Both the position numbers and the translations under genes were made by a program. Positions 32,630-44,520 of a stretch of DNA of 64,000 nt are shown in pieces. The DNA comes from Ascaphus truei (taxonomy: Eukaryota; Chordata; Amphibia; Anura; Ascaphidae), in the NCBI GenBank assembly GCA_036426205.1, contig CM071570.1, positions 2,681,997 through 2,745,996 on the forward strand. The letters run 5' to 3'. The notes below the pieces were generated by a model. It saw nothing but the letters and a program-made list of their open reading frames with translations. It did not search any database and was not told where the DNA came from. How positions within the stretch are numbered: the first letter of the stretch is position 1; each line of letters begins with the position of its first letter.

Positions 32630-33118
32630 GGGCCTCATGCAGAGAGCAGCGCTATTTAAATTTGAGAGGGGAATGAAATGTAGCTTAAAAATGGAGAGTT
32701 TTTTTCTCCATATGCAGAAAGGGCATAAAACTACTGCATTTAGAATCCTTTCTGCATATGGAGAGTTTTCAACCGGCGATATGTGCGCTGGTGAAACATG
32801 TTTTAAAAAAAAGCGCGTTTTTTTTTTTCCTTCTCCCTCTGGCCGCCGACCTCCAGCTTCCACCAGTTTTTTTTGGCGGAGGTAAATTGAGAATTTCCTC
32901 CATGTTTATTGGCGCGATCAGCCACTACATGGCGATCGCAGCCTTTCTCTAATAGGGATATTTTTACCTGATGGAGATATGTTCTCGCCGGAGAAGCCGA
33001 GTTTAAAAAAAAAACAAAAAAAAATGGCGCTTTTTTAAAACTTCGCCTATCTGCCGTTCTACAGGCATTTCTCTCCAAATAATGCCGCAGCAACCTTACC
33101 GCTGCTCTCTCTTAGCCC
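32630..33118. mobile_element. Harbinger-like MITE (block A copy)
   Basis: The left end is GGGCCTCATGCAGAGAGCAG with TAA on both sides (32627-32629 and 33119-33121). The right end is damaged (CTTAGCCC) relative to the intact 40719-41211 copy. An internal hairpin, 'ctccatatgcagaaagg' and its complement, lies at 32706-32763. Confidence 0.6.
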
Positions 33119-33289
33119 TAATGAGAAATCTCGAGAGACCATTGCTAGAGGTTTTGCTGTGTGGCGAGATATGGCTAGTGAGAATAGAGAGTATAAATTC
33201 TTATTCTAATCCCTGACACCAAAGAAGGAATTAGACATTTTTAGCTGGCGAGGTTTATTTTGTGTAAAAGATTATTTTGTGCAGTCTAA

Positions 33290-34808
33290 GGACTTAGACA
33301 TTTTTAGCAAGACACTGTTATCAAAGTATATTTTATTAAACGGGTAGGTTTAAAATGTATAAGGTTTTGTGCACTGTAACATGAGCGGGGATTTTCAAGC
33401 CCGGGAACCGCGATGAATACAAGCTGAGAGACCAAATGGCTACCAAGTTGGTGCCAGCAGGTCTGGTCTAGGTTCCGGACTGTGAGCAATACTTGCCCCC
33501 AGAGTGTGGGAAGCATTAGAGCAGGATGGTTAGGTGGAATATCCGCTCCCTGGGATGAATACAAGCCATTCTGGCAAATAGTCACCTCCCTAGACGTGGG
33601 CAACCTAGCCCCGCGGATCACTTCTGATAATAAGTGGCTATGGCGGCAAACTCACGCATGCCCTTATCCCATTCTGAAGAACCACTGCCCGCTTTAGAAG
33701 ACTGGCAGGCAGCTGATTGGTTTGTTTGTAAAATTCCCACGCTGGATTGGCTGTAGTATTTCATGAATGAATCTGAAATACTATAAGAAACCCAGCAGTT
33801 AATCAGGGACCTCATATTTCTAAGCGCCAACAGCAGCGGAAAATTTGAAACCACCAAAGATATGCTCTGTAGAAGAGAGGGTTGGTGAACTATTAGTGCT
33901 CTAATGACCGTGATGGTAGCATCACGTGATGCATAAATACTGATTGTAGATGGGTAATGGCTAGTGGCAGGTTTGAAGGTGATGGTGTGGGTATATATGG
34001 GTGAGCATGAGTGTCTCTGCCCAATATATGTCCTGGTGAGTCTGGGTGATGGAGATATATGAGCCCACCCCCTCACTGCACTGTGACTGGTCTGACAGCT
34101 GCCTAATCCACCAATAAAGATACCCCCGAGTACAAATAAAGTACCAACTCACATGACCTTGACCTTGTAGCCTCCCAGGATGCGTGCTTGTGCAGTAGTA
34201 GAGTATATGTTAACCACACAAGCAGGTGATGCAGTGCACTGCAAAAAAACAGGATCCAGCGTAGCAGCAGCTAAGATAAAATAAAAGTCCTTTATTGAGT
34301 CTTCATGGTGCAGACAGGGATAGGTGCAACAAGCCTCCTTCTTTAAGCGTTTCACGCCTGTGAGAAAGAGTCAGAGACCGGCTTCAGAATGTTTGCTAAG
34401 TCCAGACTTTCCGGGACAAGTTCTCAGATACAACGTAGCAAGTCGCAGCTGGAACTACAAGTCGAAAAGAGTCCCCCGGGGCATTTGGTACTAACTCCCG
34501 GTCCAAGGATTTCAGCGCTCGGAGCAGATACAGCGGTGGCGTCTGGTAATTCATGCCGAATTGAGTTCCAGGACTTTTGCGGGTGTATCCCGGTAAACTA
34601 AAGACTTTGTTTTTTTATGGACTATCTGAGTTAGGAAAGGTTTTTTTTTTTTTACTAGATACCCCAGTAAGTGTGTTTTTTCTGTAAATTTGTAATTCAT
34701 TGTGCCGTATGTCTGTTCCAAGGAATAAATGGCAATTGGTTTTACTTCTTGGTTTTGCCAAGAATGATTTTCAGAAAAGTTAAGGTAAATTACCCTGATC
34801 TCCTGTGA
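33290..34808 (+). mobile_element. LTR candidate, block A copy, with insertion
   Basis: Two segments (33290-33865 and about 34373-34808) match the long repeat at 15831-17190. They include 'ttggtgccagcaggtctg', 'ggctgtagtatttcatgaat' and the end 'gatctcctgtgaca'. The part between is an inserted Penelope-type tail; the cleaner version is at 41979-42475. Confidence 0.5.
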
Positions 34809-36290
34809 CATCTCTTGATAGATGAAGGTGAACTGCCTTTCGGCAAAAATTGCTGAGGTTTGCCTCAGGGCGAATTTGTACTGATTAAAAATAAGGAGGG
34901 GCTGGAGCGGTGCCTTGATGATAAAGCCTCACTCACTAATCCTGCAGCTCACTAATCCTGCAGCTCACTAATCCTGCACTCCCTATCCTGCATGTAGATA
35001 TACGCGCTGTCAATAGCAACAGTTCTAATGTCAAGTCTAATCTGATGCCTGCTCAAGTGGCTCAATGGAGCTCTTGGTCAATGTCTGCACGCCTAAGGAT
35101 GCATCCCAGGCGTCTTTCTTCTGCAGTGCCTGAAAACCCTTCTACGAGATCAACCGTAGATAATTGCCTCCCCAGCAATGCTTTGCCTGACTCTCGGGGA
35201 ACCAAACACGAGTCCCAGCTCCAAGCCTTCTTGTATATGTGCAGAAATAGCTGGCTCTAAATCCTCTGTTATGGTGCTCACACAGACAGCACATAAAAGC
35301 GTTGACAAATTCTAGTAGAAGTGAATGTTCCTTGCTCCCTTAAGGTCTGTATGACTCGGTCGGATGGATAAACCCCTGTTTTTGAGTAGGTACTGCTCAT
35401 CCTCCAATTCGTCAAAACTCAGATCCTGGATTGGGAGGATCGTAACTTGGTCCTGGGACAGGAGACCTGAGAACACCGGCATTGCCATGGCTCTATCACC
35501 ATCATGTTGATTGTTGAGGAAATAAGTCTCTGCATGGCTAGGCTGAAATTATTGCCACTACCCCTGTCTTGTCCTGCCTTCTCTCCGAGTACCCTCGGTA
35601 TCAAAGGAATTGGTAGAAATATACAGATGAGTCTTTGGTTCCCGTTCAGGCTCTGTGGATGCTCCCTAAATAGTCCTTCGCTTTCGCTGCAGGGTACGTT
35701 GTGCCTCTCCATGGCGTGCTGTCCAAGCTCCACACAATTTTTTGTAGTGGTCAGACGGAATTATTATTTGTGTGGTTGCAGTTCATTGCGTGTCCGGCAG
35801 ATGGCAACGTGAATGTCTTTGCCTATGGGGGACCCTGATGCTATAGAGGGGTGCGGCCTCAATGTCTGAAAACAAGGTGTCTATATGCCCAGATAAAAAG
35901 TATGTACACTACAGTATATTGCTTTGTTAAATAACCTTGTCCGTCAATAATTTTCTAATGTCCGGTGTTTTCTCAACACATTTTATTAGAAAACAGAATG
36001 TATTTTATTTACCTGACTCTGAGTGCTGCATGGGACATGACACGATGCAACATCTTGTAGCAGAGCAGAATGCAGTTTTGCATACATGTTATATCTCTGC
36101 CATTAAAGTAGGGAGACACTATTCACCAAACCAGCGAGGGTAGAGAAATTCTATGACACATGACACGCATGCGCAGCACACTACTACGGTGATATTGCGA
36201 TTTATAATTGAATATCGTCTCTTTCTCTTTACAGGCCAGACGTCCCAGAGCCAGCCACTTTCGAAGGAGAAAAATAAAAGACAATTGTAA
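34809..36290. other. Unassigned repeat DNA (block A)
   Basis: 34935-34985 holds degraded copies of a 16-bp repeat (cagctcactaatcctg). The remainder has no recognisable coding content and is repeated at 42930-44420 with many small indels. Confidence 0.4.
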
Positions 36291-36430
36291 ATTTGGAAGA
36301 AGAGACTTTGGGGTGGGCCTATTCACAAAGCAGGCAGTGATAAAATCAGTGCTTTTGCGTGCGACTATGCATTTTTTTTTTATTGCACTGCAGACATGAA
36401 GTCAAAAGCGGATTCACGAAGAAGTGAAGG
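36291..36430. mobile_element. Possible Harbinger-like end (block A)
   Basis: The 'ttcacaaagcaggcagtgat' region corresponds to 'ggggcctattcacaaagcag' at 44422. GGGCCT starts resemble Harbinger-type ends. The matching far end was not found, so this is tentative. Confidence 0.3.
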
Positions 36431-36679
36431 CCATTTTTTTTAAGGCTGATAAAATAAAATTGACAACCAATTTCCTCATTGGTTTCCTCCCAATTTTTTT
36501 GTTCCCTTCCTTCCGTCCCCCCCACCCCTCCCATCTCACTGGAGGTTAAGAGTCCATTCTCTTTAGGACATCCATCTGGGTCGAACTTGAGCTCCAGAGG
36601 AACATCATAGGGTAAGGAATCTTAAAACAACTATAGGAAGTAGTAGCTCAAATAAATTAAGATGGATAATAACCAAATC

Positions 36680-37735
36680 TCCATAATGTAAATGGCTCTA
36701 AACAACCCCATGGAAAAACAAGTAGCAATGGCTGAGTATAGTAGAAGAACGCGATATAGTTTTGCTGCAAAATGCACTTTAGTAATAAATAAACGTTTCC
36801 TCCCTAAATACATGCACAAACGAGAACAGTTCTATGCATCTTCCACTAACAAAAAGAAAGTTGAGTGGCGATACTCTTTCACAATAGATGTTCATTTAAA
36901 GTAGACTTACTAAAAAAAAGCACAAGGATTGTAGATATCTGACACCGCCGCACCCAAACCCAAAGCTTCCTTCTTACCCCAACCCATCCTTTACCACCAG
37001 CCTACTCCGCCCCTTGAGAACATGACCCTGTCCTTTTTTTACTTCTTTTTTCAACACACCTGATCAAGTAACAAAGGGGCAAGCTAATAGTAGCTAGTGA
37101 CTGAACCCAAAAATTGGCAAATCTGGCCCCCTTAAATTAATAGTAACAGGACAACCCAGCCACCTTGACTTTAGTCAACGGGAAAAACTCTCGTAGATAT
37201 ATGGAGAGAGCTCCACCACCCTTTGAAAGTTATCAACACCTTTTTCTCACATCCGCCACAAACCATAGCAGAATTGACTACTTCTTTATATCGAGTAGAC
37301 TAGTCCCGAAGATCTCGCATGCCGGGATCCTATCAGAGAAAAATGCACATTCGAGCAATGGTGCACCCAATAAAACTAGACAGACCCGGGAGCAAACTGG
37401 AAACTCAATGAATCTTTGTTGAAAAATCCCTGAAATATCCCCGAATATATGCGGATAGACTAATTCTTCCTACTAACGCAGGTACTGTAGATTCTCAATC
37501 TGACATTATGGGAAGCACATAAAGCAACATCACAAGGTGCTTGATCAGTATAGGCGCCAAAAAAAACAGAGAAAGAAGAGGATAAAATTATTTTGCTACA
37601 GACCAACTGAAAGACCTATAAAAAAAAAAAAACAACATAAACAAGATACCAGTACGGACACCCCTTCAACAAATGAAAGATGTGAAATTGAACTAAATCT
37701 ACTCTATCTAAACTATCACCTACCCAGGCTGATAA
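36680..37735 (+). pseudogene. L1 ORF2 endonuclease fragment (block A copy)
   Basis: The same sequence as 44763-45795 but with many frame-breaking indels. The readable block is 'SRIDYFFISSRLVPKISHAG' (37270-37328), a conserved part of the L1 apurinic-type endonuclease. It stops abruptly at 37735, where sequence switches to a Penelope reverse transcriptase fragment. Confidence 0.65.
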
Positions 37736-38031
37736 CCCAATCTTGACAATGTTTCTCTATCTTTTTTTGGGATATAGTTCCTGATTTTTTTACACACAAG
37801 TTCACTCCTCTCTGTATGATCTGCTTTGGCGAAAGCTGTTGCTATGTCTTTTGCTGAATATCCTCGCTCTAGAAACCTATCAGACATTTCCCTTGCACGG
37901 GACAGAAACACCTCATTATCTGAGCATAGTTTTTTCAATCTGATAAATTGAGCCCCTGGTACTGTATGTTCCTGATCAACGACCGTGGATGGGAGCTTTG
38001 AGCACATAACAATTTGTTTCTCGAATTCTGC
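37736..38031 (-). pseudogene. Penelope-like reverse transcriptase fragment at the block junction
   Basis: Minus strand and open, reading 'GAQFIRLKKLCSDNEVFLSR' and 'FLERGYSAKDIATAFAKADH', the region after the palm of a Penelope-type reverse transcriptase. It is a third copy of the segment at about 31270-31540 and 39349-39637. It is fused without any spacer to the L1 fragment on one side and the start of block B on the other. Confidence 0.7.
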
Positions 38032-40530
38032 TTCCTGTCTACAAGGATATATTGTGAATATACAACAAACATACAACAAGACAAGTGATGACGAAAAATC
38101 AATAAACAATTGATTAATAACATATTAAAAACAAGGTCAAGTGATGTGCAGCAACCCAAATATAAAATATATTAACATATATTAACAGTTCCTTTGCACT
38201 TGGAAAACATAATTAGATTTATGGAAGGAAAAATGATAATAATAAATATATATATATATATCCCAAATATTAGGACCTAATGAAAGATGGTTACACATTG
38301 AAAAATAATATATATATACATAAACCAATGCAATATCAAAGTTATATTTAAAGAGTTAATGAAGTAATACATACACACATACACATGTAGTGATACCAAT
38401 GGACTTGTATACAATTTTGACAATGTTGCAAGTTTCTTATTTTTTTTTAATTTTTTTTTTTTTTTTATATACTTTGTTATTTTTTTATATATATACACAA
38501 GTTATATTGTATATGATATGGAAGAGTCAACAAAGCAATATAAACATAAACAACCTTGATAGTTGATGATATATAACTCTGCACTGAATATGATAAATTG
38601 AATTAAATTAATACCAAAATATATATGTTGAGATGCATGGAGACACACTCTCAAGACTCCCCTAGACATCAACCATGTAAGAAGTGTTTTAACTCCCACT
38701 CATGGTTAATGCCGTGTGGGTGGAGAGTGTTGAGAGTGTATATCCAATACATCTCTTGTTTGTTTAACGTATTTTCCCTATTACCCCCTCTAGGGTGGCA
38801 GGGTATATGTTCTATAGCAGAAAAAGAAAAGTTTTTAATGCCCCCATGTCGACATTGTGCAAAGTGTCTGGGAACTGGATGATTTAAGTCCCCTTTCTTG
38901 ATTAACCTTACATGTTCAGATATTCTTATTCTGAGTGGTCTTATAGTGCGGCCTATGTATTTTTGTCCGCAGCCACAAAAAAGAATGTAGATAACAAATG
39001 AAATGTTACAATTGAGAAAAGTCTTAATGTAATATTTCTTGAGGTTTGTATTTTAAGAAATATATTTACTTTGGCAAGCGTACTGGCACATAGAGCACGT
39101 TCCACATTTATAAAAGCCTTTTGGAATGCTTGAAATTTGAGTTAAGTTGGACTTAGAATTAAACATGCTTGGTGATAAGTGTGATGCCAAAGTTTTGGCT
39201 TTCCTATAGGAAAATCTAGGGCCTTGTGCCAACATTGGGCGGATGTCTTTGTCTAGTAAAAGTGTATGCCAATGTTTAGAAATTATTTTACAAATATCCT
39301 GAGATTGTGAGCTGTATGTACTGATAAAGAAAGGACTTTTTTCATTGCCCAATCTTGACAATGTTTCTCTATCTTTTTTTGGGATATAGTTCCTGGTTTT
39401 TTTACACACAAGTTCACTCCTCTCTGTATGATCTGCTTTAGCGAAAGCTGTTGCTATGTCTTTGCTGAATATCCTCGCTCTAGAAACCTATCAGACATTT
39501 CCCTTGCACGGGACAGAAACACCTCATTATCTGAGCATAGTTTTTTCAATCTGATAAATTGAGCCCCTGGTATGTTCCTGATCAACGACCGTGGATGGGA
39601 GCTTTGAGCACATAACAATGTGTTTCTCGAATTCTGCTTCCTGTAGATATCAGATTGTATGGTTTTATTTGCGTCAATATACAGGAGTAAGTCCAAAAAG
39701 TGGATATGATTAATGTGGTGCTCAAAAGTGAATTTAATGTTGGGGAAAACTAAAATGCATCCTGACTCCAGTAAACATCAAATTAATCTCTCCCTGAATG
39801 TAATCATTCATTTTTTTAAAATCATTTTTTGTCAAACAAGGTGTCAAGTCTCTTTTTATTTTTAATAAATGTTCCCACTGTATCCAGTTTCAGATTTTAT
39901 GAACCATTTCATTTACAACAGGCAAAATACCATTTTTTTTCTCGTGTTAATGAGGAGCTCCATATTAATATAATAGCCTTTTGGTTGAACAGACCACTTT
40001 AAGATCATTGTATTGTCCCTGGATATATTTGTACATGATAAAAATATCACTCCAAAGATAACTGGCTCAATTTGGATTGTCTTTTCTCACAAGTAACACA
40101 TTATTTACCCTTCTATTTGGTGGTGTTTTGTCTGCCCTTTTTTCAGTATGCTGTGCAGAATTAGGCTTTATGTGTGAGATCTGTGATTTGCTCCTCTCTT
40201 GTATAACCTTTTGTAACAATGCATCCTAGTAACCTCAGCAGCTTTCTGCTTCACAGAGAGCTCATGTTCAAACCGACATTCATTCCCAAATCCTTCTGCA
40301 CCAAAGATTAGCCTCTGTGTGGTGTTATTGTGTACACTATACATGTATTTCTGTCAAATGTAAAATGCTAAACCTGTAACTCGCTACAATGCTCTTTACT
40401 TTTCCTAGTATTGAATACGACGGTCCTCAGCTGAATTGTGCCTACCTGAACTCACGTTTAGGGGCTCTGGACTGCACTACCCACAGGCACTGGATCTGTG
40501 TGAAGGACCCAGACTAAAACCTTATGGGTA
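38032..40530 (-). pseudogene. Penelope-like element (block B copy)
   Basis: Cleaner copy. Minus strand: 'HINHIHFLDLLLYIDANKTI' (about 39730-39670), 'RKQNSRNTLLCAQSSHPRSL', 'GAQFIRLKKLCSDNEVFLSR', then 'RNYIPKKDRETLSRLG'. Next come 'FYKCGTCSMCQYACQSKYIS' (about 39110-39053) and a GIY-YIG-like region near 38990-38880 with conserved 'CGCG.KYIG' spacing. This order (reverse transcriptase, cysteine motif, GIY-YIG nuclease) is diagnostic of Penelope-like elements of the Neptune type. Frameshifts remain. The reverse transcriptase upstream of 40000 is badly decayed. Confidence 0.75.
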
Positions 40531-40544
40531 TGTTCATTTCTTTA

Positions 40545-40710
40545 AAAACTTGTATTTGATTGATTTTGTAAGCGGGGGGCGGGTGGGGGGGGGGGGGGGG
40601 GGGAATAAAAAAAAGGGAAGGGGGGGGGGGGGGGGGTGTGAAGGGGTAAGGTCATTGCCAGGTTAATACATAGTATATACATAAAATACAAGCATTCAAA
40701 GAAGAGAATA
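40545..40710 (-). mobile_element. L1 3' end fragment with G-rich tract (block B)
   Basis: Second copy of 32445-32625. G-runs at 40575-40603 and 40619-40637 are longer than in copy A and the spacer has changed. Confidence 0.5.
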
Positions 40711-40718
40711 CACTTTAA

Positions 40719-41211
40719 GGGCCTCATGCAGAGAGCAGCGCTATTTAAAATTGGAGAGGGGAATGAAATGTAGCTTTAATGGAGAGTTTTTTTCTCCATA
40801 TGCAGAAAGGGCATAAAACTGCATTTAGAATCCTTTCTGCATATGGAGAGTTTCAACCGGCGATATGTGCGCTGGTGAAACATGTTTTAAAAAAAGCGCG
40901 TTTTTTTTTTTCCTTCTCCCTCTGGCCGCCGACCTCCAGCTTCCAGCCAAGTTTTTTTGGCGGAGGTAAATTGAGAATTTCTCTCCATGTTATTGGCGCG
41001 ATCAGCCACTACATGGCGATCGCGCCTTTCTGAATAGGGATATTTTTACATGAGGGGAGATTTATGTTCTCGCCGGTAGCAAGCCGAGTTTAAAAAAAAA
41101 AAAAAAAAAAATGGCGCTTTTTTTAAAACTCGCCAGTACCTGCCGTTCTACAGGCATTTCTCTCCAAATAATGCCGCTATTCACCTTACCGCTGCTCTCT
41201 GCATTAGGCCC
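40719..41211. mobile_element. Harbinger-like MITE (block B, intact ends)
   Basis: The left end is GGGCCTCATGCAGAGAGCAG and the inverted right end is GGGCCTAATGCAGAGAGCAG, flanked by TAA at 40716-40718 and 41212-41214. The 493-bp interior has an inner hairpin ('ctccatatgcagaaagg' and complement) and no transposase. Confidence 0.7.
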
Positions 41212-41399
41212 TAAATGAGAAATCTCGAGAGAACCATTGCATAGGGTTTTGCTGTGTGGCAGAGATATGGCTAGTGAGAATAGAGAGTATAAATTCTTAT
41301 TCTATCCCTGACACCAAAGAAGGAATTAGACATTTTTAGCTGCGAGGTTTATTTTGTGTAAAAGATTTATTTTGTGCAGTCTAAGGACTTAGACATTTT

Positions 41400-42921
41400 T
41401 AGCAAGACACTGTATCAAAGTATATTTTATTAAACGGGTATGTTTAAAATGTATAAGGTTTTGTGCACTGTAACATGAGCGGGGAATTTTCAAGCCCGGG
41501 AACCTGCGATGAATACAAGCTGAGAGACCAAATGGCTACCAAGTTGGTGCCAGCAGGTCTGGTCTAGGTCCGGACTTGAAAGCAATACTTGCCCCCAGAA
41601 GTGTGGAAGCCATTAGAGCAGGATGGTTAGGTGGGATATCCGCGCCCTGGGATGAATACAAGCCATTCTGGCAAATAGTCACCTCCCTAGACGTAGAGGC
41701 ACCTAGCCCCGCGGATCACTTCTGAATAATAAGTGGCTATGGCGGCAAACTCACGCATGCCCTTATCCCATTCTGAAGAACCCACTGCCCGGCTTTAGAA
41801 GACTGGCAGGCAGCTGATTGGTTTGTTGTAAAATTCCCACGCTTGGATTGGCTGTAGTATTTCATGAATGAATCTGAAATACTATAAGAAACCCAGCAGT
41901 TAATCAGGACCTCATATTCTAAGCGCCAAGACAGCAGCGGAAAATTTGAAACCACCAAAAGATGCTCTGTGAGAAAGATAGGGTTGGTGAACTATATAGT
42001 GCTCTAATGACCGTGATGGTAAAGCATCACGTGATGCAATAAATACTTGATTGTAGATGGGTAATGGCTAGGTGCAGGTTTGAAGGTGAGTGGTGGGGTA
42101 TATATGGGTGAGCATGAGTGTCTCTGCCCAAATATATGTCCTGGTGAGTCTGGGTGATGGAGATATATGAGCCCCACCCCCTCACTGCCAATGTGGACTG
42201 GGTCTGACAGCTGCCTAATACCACCAATAAAGATACCCCCAGTACAAATAAAGTACCAACTCACATGACCTTGACCTTGTAGCCTCCCAGGATGCGTGCT
42301 TGTGCAGGTAGTAGAGGATATGGTAACCACACAAGCAGGTGATGCAGTGCACTGCAAAAAAAACAGGATCCAGCGGAGCAGCAGCAGTAAGATAAAATAA
42401 AAGTCCTTTATTGAGTCTTCATGGTGCAGACAGGGATAGGTGCAACAAGCCTCCTTCTCTTAAGCGTTTCACGCCTGTGAGAAAGAGCAGAGACCGGCTT
42501 CAGAAATTTTCTAAGTCCAACTTTCCGGGGACAAGTTCTCAGAATAGAACGTAGCAGTCGCAGCTGGAACTACAAGTCGAAAAGAGTCCCGGGGCATTTG
42601 GTACTAACTCCCGGTCAAGGGATTTCAGCAGCTCCGGAGCAGATACAGCGGTGGCGTCTGGTAATTCATGCCGAATTGAGTTCCAGGACTTTTGCGGGTG
42701 TATCCCGGTAAACTAAAGACTTTGTTTTATGGACTATCTGAGTTAGGAAAGGTTTTTTTTTTTTATCCTAGATACCCCAGTAAGTGTGTTTTTTCTGTAA
42801 ATTGTAATTCATTGTGCGTATGTCTGTTTCCAAGGAATAAATGGCAATTGGTTTTACTTCTTGGTTTTGCTCAATGAATGATTTCAGTATAAAGGTGTAA
42901 ATTACCTGATCTCCTGTGACA
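41400..42921 (+). mobile_element. LTR candidate, block B copy, split by insertion
   Basis: 41400-41967 and 42487-42921 are colinear with the long repeat at 15831-17190. They are separated by the 497-bp insertion described next. It ends 'acctgatctcctgtgaca'. Confidence 0.5.
41979..42475 (-). mobile_element. Penelope-type tail inserted with 11-bp duplication
   Basis: Flanked by TGTGAGAAAGA at 41968-41978 and 42476-42486. On the minus strand it starts with 'GGCGTGAAACGCTTAAG', the GAAACGC half of the hammerhead-like tail motif, followed by 'gactcaataaaggactttta'. It carries no coding sequence. The 5' half of the hammerhead fold is missing. Confidence 0.55.
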
Positions 42922-44420
42922 TCTCTTGATTAAGATGAAAGGTGAAAATGACTTTCGGCAAAAATTGCTGAGTTAGCCTCAGGGCGAATTTGTACTGATT
43001 AAAAATAAGGAGCGGCTCCTTGATGGATAAAGCCTGCAGCTCACTAATCCTGCAGCTCACTAATCCTGCAGCTCACTAATCCTGCAGCTCACTAATCCTG
43101 CATGTAGATATTACTGCTGTCAATAGCACAGTTCTAAGTGTCAAGTCTGAATCTGATGCCTGCTCAAGTGGCTCAAATGGAGCTCTTGTCAATGTCTGCA
43201 CGCCTAAGGATGCATCCCAGGCGTCTTTATTTTCTGCAGTGCCTGAAAAACCTTACTACGAGATCAACCGTAGATAATTGCCTCCCCAGCAATGCTGATG
43301 CCTGCACTCTCGGGGAACCAACACCGAGTCCCAGCTCCAAGCCTTCTTGTATATGTGCAGGAATAGCTGGCTCTAAATAAATCTGTTATGGTGCTCACAC
43401 AGACAGCACATAAAAGCGTTGACAAATTCTAGTAGAAGTAGAAATGTTCCTTGCTCCCATTAAGGTCTGTATGACTCGGTGCGATAAACCCCTGGTTTTG
43501 AGTAGGTACTGCTCATCCTCCAAGTCGTCAAAACTCAGATCCTAGGATTGGGATGCTGTACTTGGTCCTGGGACAGGAGACCTGAGAACACCGGCATTTG
43601 CCATGGCTCGATCACCATCATGTTGATTAGTTGAGGAAAATAGGCTCTGCATGGCTAGGCTGAAATTATTGCCACTACCCCTGTCTTGTCCTGCCTTCTC
43701 TTCCCGAGTACCCTCGGTATCAAAGGAATTGGTAGAAATATACAGATGAAGTCTTTGGTTCCCGTTCAGGCTCTGTGGATGCTCCCTAAATAGTCCTTTC
43801 GCTTTCTGCAGGGTACTTTGTGCCTCTCCATGGCGTGCTGTCCAAGCTCCAAACAAATTTTTTTAGTGGTCAGACGGAATTATTATTTGTGTGGTTGCAG
43901 TTCAGTGCGTGTCCGGCAGATGGCAAAGTGAATGTCTTTGCCTATGGGGGACACTGAATGCTATAGAGTGGTGCGGCTCAATGTCTGAAAACAGGTGTCT
44001 ATATGCCCAGATAAAAAGTATGTACACTACAGTATGTTGCTTTGTTAAATAACCTTGTTCCGTCAATAATTTATCTAATGTCGGTGTTTCACATTTTATT
44101 AGAAAACAGAATGTATTTTATATTGACCTGACATCTGAGTGCTGCATGGGACATGACACGATGCAACATCTTGTAGCAGAGCAGAATGCAGTTTTGCATA
44201 CATGTTATTATCTGCCATTAAAGTAGGGACACCTATTCACCAAACCAGCGAGGGTAGAGAAATTCTATGACACATGACACGCATGCGCAGCACACTACTA
44301 CTGTATGTGCGATTATTAATATTGAATATCGTCTCTTTCTTTACAGGCCAAGACGTCCCAGAGCCAGCCAGTTCGAAGGAGAAAAATAAAAGAACATTGT
44401 AAATTTGGAAGAAGAGACTT
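42922..44420. other. Unassigned repeat DNA (block B)
   Basis: 43036-43100 is a clean 16-bp tandem repeat (cagctcactaatcctg, four copies). The rest is colinear with 34809-36290 and without recognised function. Confidence 0.45.
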
Positions 44421-44520
44421 TGGGGCCTATTCACAAAGCAGTGATAAAATCAGTGCTTTTGCGTGCGACTATGCATTTTTTTTTATTGCACTGCAAGACA
44501 TGAAGTCAAAAGCGGGATTC
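44421..44520. mobile_element. Possible Harbinger-like end (block B)
   Basis: Starts 'ggggcctattcacaaagcag', with 'gtgataaaatcagtgctttt' forming a small imperfect inverted pair. Tentative. Confidence 0.3.
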
